18,285 nt of DNA, taken from contig JAKVAO010000054.1 in the NCBI GenBank assembly GCA_022447685.1, positions 1 through 18,285 on the forward strand. The letters run 5' to 3'. This document shows positions 7,901 through 16,127 of the stretch, piece by piece. The DNA comes from Candidatus Caenarcanales bacterium. GTDB lineage: Bacteria > Cyanobacteriota > Vampirovibrionia > LMEP-6097. The position numbers were made by a program, and so were the translations under genes. A model generated the notes under the pieces. It was given only the letters and a program-made list of their open reading frames with translations. It made no database searches and was not told the origin of the DNA. Every line of letters begins with the position of its first letter. Position 1 is the stretch's first letter.

Positions 7901-10900
7901 CTATTGATATCTAGTCGGGTCATTAATATATTTCTCGAAATCCCATTTGCTCTGCTCAAACATTTGTAAGACAAACATTAAAAGAAGTAATTCCTGAATA
8001 CTTCTACCTTTAACACTATTATTTCTAACATCCGTAGCCCCATCATTAATAATAGAATTAATAGATAAAGCATTAGTCTTAATACCAGAAGCATCTTCAC
8101 GTACTAATCTTGGAGTTAGTATAGTATCACCGGTATTTGGATCTACATATTCATATGCTAAGTCTTGACCAAGAGCTTCAGATGGATCCATTGCTTTAAT
8201 CTCTTGTGGCTTCATATTTTCTCTAAGGTCTATCCTAAAGTCTCTTGTTGCTCTTACAATATTAACTTCAGGGAAACCTTGTGGAGCAGGTGTCCTCAGA
8301 GGAAAAAGTCCTCCAGTTCTTCCAGATACAGTAAACTGCAAGGATGTACCGTTGTTTAATGCTTCTTGATCTGCTGCATTAATCAACAAAGAGTCTATTG
8401 GGGGACCACCCTGAACCAACTGAAGAATATTTAATTTAGTGACTTCTCTTTGTGAACTAGAATTGAGAATAGGTTCTGGAGGTGTAGGTCCATCCTCGTT
8501 CAAAGATCTATACTGCTCCAGTAGAATATCTAAATCATACAATAAGTCTTCATATGGTTGTGTTAAACCCGTTCCATCTTGAATAGGACGATTATTTGAC
8601 GATCTTGGAACACCGTCAAAAGGGTTTGCAGAGTTATAGATATTATTTTTAAAATAATCATAAACATCAGTAGCAGTGACAGAACTAGATGTTTCTGACT
8701 CTTCAATCAATAGAGCAAGTTTTTTGAAATCTGCATCGAAAGTATATAAATCAGCAAGCTCATCTTGCTTCTGTGACATGAAAATTCTGGTATCTTTTAA
8801 TATATCATTAATACTATTGTAACTAACATCATAGATAATACTTTCCTGGAAGGCATTAAGTATATTAATATCAGCTTCTAAGGCATCCTTACCAGAGAGA
8901 GTTCCAACTGCTACTCTAGAAACAGCATTATTCTCAATCCAAGTATCAAATTGCTTTAACTGTTCTTTTGCACCAGGTAAATTCGAATCTGCTATTTCTT
9001 CATAAACCTTATCCATTGCATAAAGAAAATCCTGAACAGTTCTTGTATTCAGCGCAGGAGGAACATTATACAAGGTACTAAAATCAACATCACTATTCAC
9101 AATCGCACCACTAGTAGGATTCATAGGTATTTCATTAGTTACTGGATCAAGAGTAGTTGCTGGATCAATTAAATTTTGAGTTGCAGTAAAGCCCATTTCA
9201 GCTTCAATCATAGCTACAATATCAAAAGGTTGTTTTGGAGTAACTGTTCCTGAATTACTCGGATCCGAACCAAGCTTATTTAGATAGAATAAATTAGCTT
9301 TGTAACCTTTATGCTTATAGTCACCTCTAACAGCATTAGTAGGTTTATCGCCCTCAAATGGTTTGGATACACCGTTATTGGCACCATCAGTTGCGGTTGC
9401 ATCTAGTATTTTCCGAGTACCGAAGATCTGTATTAAACCTGTCTCATAGCTTTCATCATTTTCGACATTACCATTAAGGTCATGAGTAATAAATTGATCA
9501 TCCAATTGATTTAAGAAATGCATAGTAGAATTGATTTCTGTCTCAGGAATATTCTTCGGCTTCTTCATCTGTGCATCCAAACTATTGGATATTGCTACCA
9601 TATCCTTATCAACCTGACTGAAGTAAGAGGTGAAATCAGTAATAGAGTCAGCAGCAGCACTGATATCGGTATCGCTGTTAGGTAAGTCTACTAATTCATT
9701 TCTAAAGATTTTACCACCAACTTTGACTCTGTCACCATCATCAGCCCCACCAAATGCAGAACCAGAACCATTGAAGCCATAGCCCTCATGTTTTTCTGAA
9801 GCTCCAGTCTTTAGTTTCTCCACCCCTGAAATAATCCCAAAGAGTTCAGAAACATGCTGGGTTTTTCTGATATATTTCTTCCTATTCCAGACATCATCAC
9901 GGGTAAGTGGATCGGTAGCACCTGAGGCAAAACCGACTTTCATCTTTAGTAATGAATCATCATCAGCTGTAATAAGACTATTTAAAGTGAATCTTCCTTC
10001 ATATTGAGATTCTAAAGGAACACCTTCCTGTCCATCATCTCCTTCCAAAGCAATATTTAACCAATCACTAAGATTTTTTGTAACACTATCTATAGTAAAT
10101 GTGGAACTAGGACTTGGTATTGTCGAGAGATTAGCAAATGAACCTGGAATAGATGGTATTGAAAGACCTGCAATATTATTTATATTTCTATATAGATTAT
10201 TACCCTGATTAGAAAGAAAATGCGAAAATCTCACATCATCTGTCTGATTAAACCCGCTAGATTTAGTACTAAATCTAGCGTTTGGACCTCTAAGATTTTT
10301 CAGAAAGTTTATAGCTTTATTGATATCAACATTATTATTAACTGATGTATTAGCTATAATTGCAGTCCTATTACCGTCTATATTATCTGTACTAATAGAC
10401 AGCCCCTCTCCATCCAACCAATTTGCAATTTCAACTATTTTAGAATCCTCAATTGCTTTTAAAATTGGATCATTGTCAAGTAAGTCTTCAAACTCAAAAG
10501 GCGGTGATCCTTCAGATATGTTACCAGTATGCTTTTTAAATGGGATATTAGCATTAGTATCAGTAATATCATCATAAGCACTGATCCCATTAGCATTAAA
10601 TATGTCAACCTGATAGTTGTTTTCAAAATCTATGAAGCTTACAGCATCAGCACCTTCACCAAACTTTAAAAACGGAGGGAGTAAATTAAGTAGAAAGGTT
10701 TCTTGGTCAATACTAAGGGGAGAAAGAGGACTACCGTCAAGTTCAAATTGATCGTTAGGATTAGCTAATAAAATTAGATTAAATCGATTTAAACCATTTG
10801 TATCAGCAAAACCTGCATCAATAAAAGTTTTCACTAAAGCATCATCCTTCAAATCAGCATTATTGACTCCATCATTAAGAAGTGAAGCAATAAGATCATC

Positions 10901-13900
10901 ATAAAAATCACTAAGGTCTTCTAATAAACCCCTACTAATACTATTAGGAACAGCATTGAATCCACCAGCTTGTGGTTGATTAGGGTGTTCACCAGCTCTA
11001 TATGCATCTAACAATGAATCCCTCAAATCAGTAGCAAAATCACCAATGTCAGTGACCCCCCCCGGAGGCAAACTATCATCTGAGATACTATCAATTGCCA
11101 CCGTTCCTTGATTAAAGAAGAAGTCAGTACTTTTAGTGATACCGTTCTTAGGGTCACCAAAAAGATCACCAATAGTGTAATTATTTCCACCAAATGAAAA
11201 TAAGCGAGCGTCGGTATTAGTTGGGTCTGCATAATATGCATCTAAAGCCTTGAAAAAGTCTTTTTCTTTATTTGTTAATTTACCGAAAACATGATAACCA
11301 TTATTAAATTTGTCAAAGTCAATATTATTCAAATATTTCCTTAATTCATTTTCTTCTTTATATGAGCCTGAAGATATTACTGACCTATTTTTATCTAGAT
11401 ATAACTTCAAAGCTTTAAACTGTTGAAGCATATTTTTATCCATATATACCATTGCATAATTATCGTTATCGGTATCAGCCAAAAGCTGATCATTCTTCTC
11501 TTCTAATCTTTGAAAAAAAGTTTGCTCCATTTGCTGAAATGCAGTCTGAGGATCAACTACAACTTGAAAATTTTTCAAAATATTTTTTAGGTATTGTTTA
11601 GTTTCAGCACTTCCTTGAAGATTGAGAGAGCTGAAGTCCAGATTACCAGTGCTACCTTTAACTCCCAATGCATCCAATCTGTTATTGCTAGTATCACTTG
11701 TTGCATTTAGGCTAACTCCTACAATCTCGTTATCAGAGACCATTTCATTAACTTTCTCCATCAATATATTACCTACTTGACCGACTAAAAGCGAACTAGA
11801 AGAAGGATATACATAAGGTGTAGGTATTTGATCATCTTCAGGTACAGAACCATCAGCTCTAACCTCAGGGAGTTTCTTAGTGGTAGTTCTTGCATTAATC
11901 TTACCTGCTTCAATCTGCTGTGAAGCAAAAACTGATTTGTAAGCCTCTTCTTGAGTGAAATTAGCATACTCAGCAAATAAACCAATCATGAAATCAATTT
12001 TCTCTTCCTCTGTTTTGAAAGCCGCTATTGAGTTTGGAATCTCAGGGATATCGATATTAATACCTCCAGTCAAAGTACCATCAAGACTTTCATATGCACC
12101 TAACTTGTTATTAAAAAATTCATTGAAACTTATATCTCCAGGATTTGGTACAGGAATACCATTAGGATCAGGTGCAGCTGTACTAAAGTAAGCTTCACCA
12201 GCAGTAGGTCTTAGATTGTTTAGGAAATTTTGTGTATTAGGCGTTAAAGTAGCAGTAGCCAAATCAATTATTTGATCATCATTACCAGGATACAGAGCAT
12301 CGACATCTAAAGCTGTATAGCCTGGACCTGAAGCGAAAAGGTCAGTGGCAGCGTAAGACTGCAGCACAGGATCAGTTGCAAAAGCAAGATCTCTACTAGC
12401 ATAAGTACCACTAGTAACAAAAGCTTCTGCAACATTATCAGCAAAACTCTGTAAGTCAAGTAAAACCCTTTTAGTTATATGATTTGCTGTTTCATCATGA
12501 TTATCAAGAAAGGATTTAATCAATGTCGCATCAGGAGCATTACCTAAACCCGCACCATAAGGAAGACCACTTGCTCTGATTTGATCTGAACCTACTGTTC
12601 TCTCTAGACTCTCAGCCCTAACTTCAAGATTATTTATAATATCCTCAAGCTTATCTAATCGTAGCTCCATCTTTGCATTAGCTTCAGTGCTTACTTGATC
12701 AAATGGCATAAATGTATAATTTAAATCTGCAGGTGTTGGATCACCAGGCAAAGGAGGTTGACCAAGTTTTTCACCAATCTCAAGTAAAGTTTTGAAAAAC
12801 TCATTAAAATCTCTGAGATCCATAAAAGGAAAATCAGCAGGTAAACCTTGTGGTCTTGTCCTTAAATTCAAATCACTTAAAGGAGCACCATCAATAGTCT
12901 TATCAAGAACGACCTCTTCAAAAAAAGTAATAACATTAGCTTCAATGGATCCTACAGCTGGGGCAGGACTCATTAATTTATAAGATTGATATGTTCCTAT
13001 AGGATCATCTCTTAAAAGAAGTGCCTCAGTACTAGTTATACCTCCTGGAAAAACAGTATTTAACTTTGCTTGAACAGCAGCTCGTGCTGTACTTGGAGCA
13101 GGATCTGTCCATACTCCATCGATTAATTCAAGGATTATTTCTTCAGTAAATGCATCGTAAGTACTACTGATATAGTCTGCATCACTAGGATCTATCACTC
13201 TACTGTAGAGGGCTGGCTCATAATTTTCTCTAGTATTCTTCCATGAATCAGGGAGATAAGGAGCACCGTAATCTTCTGGTCTAACTGCAGTGGAGTCAAA
13301 CAAAGACATCATGAAATCATTATCTAATGAATCTTCAATCCCTCTCTGAAGAAGGTTTCTAGTCTGACTCTGTATAGAGCCTGTAACATCCCTCATACTT
13401 GCAAAAAGAGTATCATTCAGAGAAGTATTATCACCAGAAAGCTGAGATAAATTACCAGTAAACAAATCTACTAATGTTCTGTTATCCTCAACATAACGTG
13501 CTGATCTTATATCAAACTGTTCAAGAAACATATCTGTTATTTTCTCGAATTGATTATCCCCACGCAAATGAGCGACTGTACCATTAGGATCTGCTGTTCC
13601 ATCAGGGAAACCACCTGTAGCTTCCCAGGTCAGGAAATCTCCGAATAAAGCCTGGGATCCAAACTCTGAAGAACCATCTGGAAGAGTAGTAACTGTTTGT
13701 ATCAAGAATGGATTAAAGTTTGGATCTTTTTCTTGAATAAAATTATGCATACGTATATCTTTAGTCGCAATACCTGAATCACTAGCAAAACGACTTTGCA
13801 GAGACTGATACATAAAGCTATGACTATACAAATCAATTATACTTTGCTGAATATTAGGATCAGGTGCTGGAGCTGGGGCTGGCTTAGTACCATCCCAATT

Positions 13901-15271
13901 ATCAAGAGTTTCGTTAATAGCTGTAAGTGAATATTGTGTGCCTAGTATTGGATCTAATGTATTAGCTTGTACAAATTGAGCTAAATTCATGGGATTAGTA
14001 TTAGGATCAAAAGCTCCGAATGTACCTAGAGCCTCCTCGACTTCACCCGTCACGGTATTAACATGCATTAGCTTCAGGTCTGGAACAAAAACATCGTCAT
14101 CTTTATCAGTAAGAACTTTCAAGTCAAACTCTTCTATTGCTTCCCTTGTTGCAACAGGCTCATCATACCAATTCTTAAAAGTGTTAATATAATCACCAAC
14201 CTGAAATTTCAAAGCCTCTTCAGCAGCTGCCATAGTTGCTAAATTTGCCTGACGAACTTTATTCTGGATAATATCAAATGTATCAGTAGATTGAAGAGGA
14301 GGATTGATTTCAACACTAGCTTGCCCTGTCATTGCTATAGCTAACATACCTCTATAGATCTCTGCCTGGGTGCTGCTTGAATCACGCCATAAAGTATTAG
14401 TAAAATCTATTCTTTTATCCTCACCTTCACTAGGTAAGACTCTAGTTTTGATACCTTCTAGGTAATAAAAATCTGTTATACCTAGTTCTTTCTGATCATA
14501 TGTAACTAGGTTTCCACCACTAGTATACTGTGCAAGAGTTCCATTGTAGACATTATCGCCATCGTCTATTAAATCCTCAATATTAGGGAAATCAAAGTTA
14601 ATAGTCGGATTACCGAAAACATTAGCACTAGCATATGCACGGGTATCAGCATCACCTAGTATACCGTCACCATTAGCATCATCAAGGAAATCGTCAGCTG
14701 ATTCCATAAGTAAATTAGTAATTGAAACATCGATTAAATTAAAGAAATCAGTAAAGGAGGTTGTAGCACGATCGAAGAGATTATTAGTAGGTGGATTTGG
14801 AGTAAATGGAGGGTTAGGATAAAAAGTAGGCTGAAGATCATGCAAAGCTTCATAGTTTGCATTCGATAAGCCAGAAGCAGCCTGTAGATCGGCATTACCA
14901 GACTCAACATCACTATCACTATCAACAACATTATCATTAAGAAGATCAAAAATATCATCTGAAAGAGATCTTTTTGCATCGGTAAATCCAATCTGAATAT
15001 TAATCGAATCACTGATCTGTCTTAATCTTTCACCACTTGATTGAAAATAATAATTAGTACCCTGATCCCAGAATTTATCAGAGTTTTGCTTAACTGTATT
15101 GAAGGCTAACTTCTCTATAGTCTTATCTTCACGAATTATCTCAACATCTTTAGTTAATTCAGATGAAAAATAAGAATCAAAAAAGGCAATAAGATCATTG
15201 GACGACTTGTCCAAGTTATTCAATGTGCTTGAAACTAAATCTTTCTGTTCAAATGGAGTTGGATTCGACAT
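7901..15271 (-). CDS. Giant cysteine-free modular protein, paralogue 1 (2456 aa)
   Basis: No known family is recognised. The 2456-residue protein is acidic and rich in Asp, Asn, Ser and Thr. It has no cysteine that I could find, no signal peptide and no internal membrane helix. Conserved with the 1777-residue neighbour are: the N-terminus (KDLVSSTLNNLDK, then FWDQGTNYYFQSSGERLR at 67-84); a block at about 567-607 with TDMFLEQFDIRS and EDNRTLVDLFTG; MDLRDFNEFF; RADGSVPEDDQIP plus LLVGQVGNILMEKVNE; AVGTLSGKDALEADIN (about 2115-2133); and the C-terminus with SIQELLLLMFVLQMFEQSKW. The extra length comes mainly from four internal modules (about 930-1085, 1275-1378, 1445-1555 and 1594-1718) and an insertion at about 705-803. 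Pro-rich linkers occur near 155-165 and 460, and a dockerin-like loop at 198-209. It begins 67 bases after the DUF2063 gene with only a weak AGGG upstream. Conserved ends with a variable middle and no cysteine recall exported axial or surface proteins, but that is inference. Confidence 0.9.
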   Translation of the reverse strand: MSNPTPFEQKDLVSSTLNNLDKSSNDLIAFFDSYFSSELTKDVEIIREDKTIEKLAFNTVKQNSDKFWDQGTNYYFQSSGERLRQISDSINIQIGFTDAKRSLSDDIFDLLNDNVVDSDSDVESGNADLQAASGLSNANYEALHDLQPTFYPNPPFTPNPPTNNLFDRATTSFTDFFNLIDVSITNLLMESADDFLDDANGDGILGDADTRAYASANVFGNPTINFDFPNIEDLIDDGDNVYNGTLAQYTSGGNLVTYDQKELGITDFYYLEGIKTRVLPSEGEDKRIDFTNTLWRDSSSTQAEIYRGMLAIAMTGQASVEINPPLQSTDTFDIIQNKVRQANLATMAAAEEALKFQVGDYINTFKNWYDEPVATREAIEEFDLKVLTDKDDDVFVPDLKLMHVNTVTGEVEEALGTFGAFDPNTNPMNLAQFVQANTLDPILGTQYSLTAINETLDNWDGTKPAPAPAPDPNIQQSIIDLYSHSFMYQSLQSRFASDSGIATKDIRMHNFIQEKDPNFNPFLIQTVTTLPDGSSEFGSQALFGDFLTWEATGGFPDGTADPNGTVAHLRGDNQFEKITDMFLEQFDIRSARYVEDNRTLVDLFTGNLSQLSGDNTSLNDTLFASMRDVTGSIQSQTRNLLQRGIEDSLDNDFMMSLFDSTAVRPEDYGAPYLPDSWKNTRENYEPALYSRVIDPSDADYISSTYDAFTEEIILELIDGVWTDPAPSTARAAVQAKLNTVFPGGITSTEALLLRDDPIGTYQSYKLMSPAPAVGSIEANVITFFEEVVLDKTIDGAPLSDLNLRTRPQGLPADFPFMDLRDFNEFFKTLLEIGEKLGQPPLPGDPTPADLNYTFMPFDQVSTEANAKMELRLDKLEDIINNLEVRAESLERTVGSDQIRASGLPYGAGLGNAPDATLIKSFLDNHDETANHITKRVLLDLQSFADNVAEAFVTSGTYASRDLAFATDPVLQSYAATDLFASGPGYTALDVDALYPGNDDQIIDLATATLTPNTQNFLNNLRPTAGEAYFSTAAPDPNGIPVPNPGDISFNEFFNNKLGAYESLDGTLTGGINIDIPEIPNSIAAFKTEEEKIDFMIGLFAEYANFTQEEAYKSVFASQQIEAGKINARTTTKKLPEVRADGSVPEDDQIPTPYVYPSSSSLLVGQVGNILMEKVNEMVSDNEIVGVSLNATSDTSNNRLDALGVKGSTGNLDFSSLNLQGSAETKQYLKNILKNFQVVVDPQTAFQQMEQTFFQRLEEKNDQLLADTDNDNYAMVYMDKNMLQQFKALKLYLDKNRSVISSGSYKEENELRKYLNNIDFDKFNNGYHVFGKLTNKEKDFFKALDAYYADPTNTDARLFSFGGNNYTIGDLFGDPKNGITKSTDFFFNQGTVAIDSISDDSLPPGGVTDIGDFATDLRDSLLDAYRAGEHPNQPQAGGFNAVPNSISRGLLEDLSDFYDDLIASLLNDGVNNADLKDDALVKTFIDAGFADTNGLNRFNLILLANPNDQFELDGSPLSPLSIDQETFLLNLLPPFLKFGEGADAVSFIDFENNYQVDIFNANGISAYDDITDTNANIPFKKHTGNISEGSPPFEFEDLLDNDPILKAIEDSKIVEIANWLDGEGLSISTDNIDGNRTAIIANTSVNNNVDINKAINFLKNLRGPNARFSTKSSGFNQTDDVRFSHFLSNQGNNLYRNINNIAGLSIPSIPGSFANLSTIPSPSSTFTIDSVTKNLSDWLNIALEGDDGQEGVPLESQYEGRFTLNSLITADDDSLLKMKVGFASGATDPLTRDDVWNRKKYIRKTQHVSELFGIISGVEKLKTGASEKHEGYGFNGSGSAFGGADDGDRVKVGGKIFRNELVDLPNSDTDISAAADSITDFTSYFSQVDKDMVAISNSLDAQMKKPKNIPETEINSTMHFLNQLDDQFITHDLNGNVENDESYETGLIQIFGTRKILDATATDGANNGVSKPFEGDKPTNAVRGDYKHKGYKANLFYLNKLGSDPSNSGTVTPKQPFDIVAMIEAEMGFTATQNLIDPATTLDPVTNEIPMNPTSGAIVNSDVDFSTLYNVPPALNTRTVQDFLYAMDKVYEEIADSNLPGAKEQLKQFDTWIENNAVSRVAVGTLSGKDALEADINILNAFQESIIYDVSYNSINDILKDTRIFMSQKQDELADLYTFDADFKKLALLIEESETSSSVTATDVYDYFKNNIYNSANPFDGVPRSSNNRPIQDGTGLTQPYEDLLYDLDILLEQYRSLNEDGPTPPEPILNSSSQREVTKLNILQLVQGGPPIDSLLINAADQEALNNGTSLQFTVSGRTGGLFPLRTPAPQGFPEVNIVRATRDFRIDLRENMKPQEIKAMDPSEALGQDLAYEYVDPNTGDTILTPRLVREDASGIKTNALSINSIINDGATDVRNNSVKGRSIQELLLLMFVLQMFEQSKWDFEKYINDPTRYQ
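10117..12480 (-). repeat. Four diverged internal modules in giant paralogue 1
   Basis: Four stretches of the protein share a layout with each other and with the two modules of the smaller paralogue. They lie at about 930-1085, 1275-1378, 1445-1555 and 1594-1718. Each tends to open with an amphipathic helix (LLDLQSFADNV, KALKLYLDKN, LLEDLSDFYDDL) and a SG-Y or DG turn. Then comes a D-P or DD-type motif, and later an L-x-x-x-x-x-x-F-L/F-x-x-L block (LTPNTQNFLNNL, LTNKEKDFFKAL, LSIDQETFLLNLL, VDINKAINFLKNL). Two of them end in IPEIPNSIAAF or IPSIPGSFANL. Boundaries are approximate and the copies are strongly diverged. The array is not continuous: other sequence, including the conserved LLVGQVG block, separates modules one and two. 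Confidence 0.55.
10255..10280. repeat. 26-bp perfect palindrome inside the giant gene
   Basis: CGCTAGATTTAGT is followed immediately by its exact reverse complement, giving two 13-bp arms with no spacer. It lies in the fourth module region of the larger giant gene and stays in frame as coding sequence (around RFSTKSSGF). A perfect palindrome of this length is unlikely by chance in 18 kb, even at high AT. In RNA it would form a hairpin with a small loop. There is no U-tract to make it a classical terminator. Confidence 0.8.
14645..14680 (-). other. EF-hand/dockerin-like calcium loop (DANGDGILGDAD)
   Basis: Residues 198-209 of the 2456-residue protein match the dockerin/EF-hand loop closely: Asp1, Asn3, Asp5, Gly6, a hydrophobic residue at 8, and Asp12. 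The aligned region of the smaller paralogue (around DATDGGPASSLEN) lacks it. I see no second loop beside it to make a full dockerin pair, so this is more likely an isolated calcium loop than a cohesin-binding dockerin. Confidence 0.6.
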
Positions 15272-15338
15272 TTATCCCTATATACCTAACTTACCCGGGA
15301 ATACACCCTAATATGTTACTTATGGATCCAAATTTTTG

Positions 15339-16127
15339 TTAAGAAGAAGTTAAGATACCTTCTTTAGTAAAATTAATTAATAAATCGTTTAATTTAGCTT
15401 CTGTGCTGTCTATATCGACTTCCGTAATACCAAATTTCTTATAGAATTTTTTATATAAATCTTGCACATTGGTGCCAGATCTTAACTTATCGATAAGATA
15501 GTAGCTGCCATCAGATAATAAGAAGTATCTAATCTTGTCATACCTGTCTCTAAAGATTAACAATCTTTCCTTAGCTTTCTTAAAATATGTCAAATTGTAA
15601 ATCTGTCTTTCAGAACTTAAATGCTCGACAATTTTACTAATTGGATAATCAAATCTATAAACTTTATGAGCTTTAGTAAGACGAATTAACTCACCACTAG
15701 ATTTAAGATTAGAATCTGAGGAATCATCTGAGATTTTACGATCACGGTAATAATTAAAAAGATCCACTTCTACCCATTCATATTCAGCAAGCTCAAAAAG
15801 CCATTTGGGATAGTTTTCATTTCTATATTTCCACCTGAATTTCCAGTCTTTTAGATAAATCGAGAAACTTTTGGCAACTTGATTATATATCGCTGAGTTA
15901 CTAGGGTAAGTTTCATAGTATTCTTGAATAATCGGGTTCCAATTATCTTGCAATATCTTGTAACAAAGCGGAAATATCTTACGCATTGTCGAATTTAGAG
16001 AATCTATAGCTAAACTTTTGTAAATACTAAGTTCTTTTTGAGATTCAGGACTGAGAATCTTTGGGTTGACCTTCTTACCCATGAAATAATTTTTAATTTC
16101 TTGCTGTATTCTATAAAGCTTCGCCAT
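15339..16127 (-). CDS. DUF2063-family partner protein of the MNIO enzyme (HvfC/BufC-like)
   Basis: DUF2063 proteins accompany DUF692/MNIO enzymes and are thought to recruit or present the precursor peptide so that its cysteines can be modified. The 262-residue length is typical. The N-terminal part shows the family's helical layout: IYKSLAIDSLNSTMRKIFPLC (the usual Y-x-x-L...FP motif), then SIYLKDW, then WLFELAEYEWVEVDLF, which matches the conserved 'ELAxxEW' segment. The C-terminal half (about 160-262) has VYRFDYPISKIVEHL and a small domain around YFLLSDGSYYLIDKLRSG that resembles the winged-helix-like second domain of such partners. The ATG overlaps the stop of the MNIO gene by one base (TAATG), strong evidence of coupled expression. 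The sequence is more basic and Tyr-rich than the acidic giants downstream. Assignment rests on motif recall and context. Confidence 0.85.
   Translation of the reverse strand: MAKLYRIQQEIKNYFMGKKVNPKILSPESQKELSIYKSLAIDSLNSTMRKIFPLCYKILQDNWNPIIQEYYETYPSNSAIYNQVAKSFSIYLKDWKFRWKYRNENYPKWLFELAEYEWVEVDLFNYYRDRKISDDSSDSNLKSSGELIRLTKAHKVYRFDYPISKIVEHLSSERQIYNLTYFKKAKERLLIFRDRYDKIRYFLLSDGSYYLIDKLRSGTNVQDLYKKFYKKFGITEVDIDSTEAKLNDLLINFTKEGILTSS

Noticed and set aside
14645..14680. True dockerin domain implying a cellulosome
   Set aside because: A dockerin needs two paired loops; only single loops are seen at separate places and no cohesin or glycoside hydrolase gene is present.
15198..15215. 6-bp inverted repeat (TTGGAC...GTCCAA) near the start of the larger giant gene
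   Set aside because: It is too short to stand out from chance in an 18-kb AT-rich window.
2515..15271. RTX toxin or type I secreted adhesin
   Set aside because: No GGxGxDxUx nonapeptide arrays, no adjacent ABC transporter, membrane fusion or acyltransferase genes, and the C-terminus does not resemble a usual type I signal.
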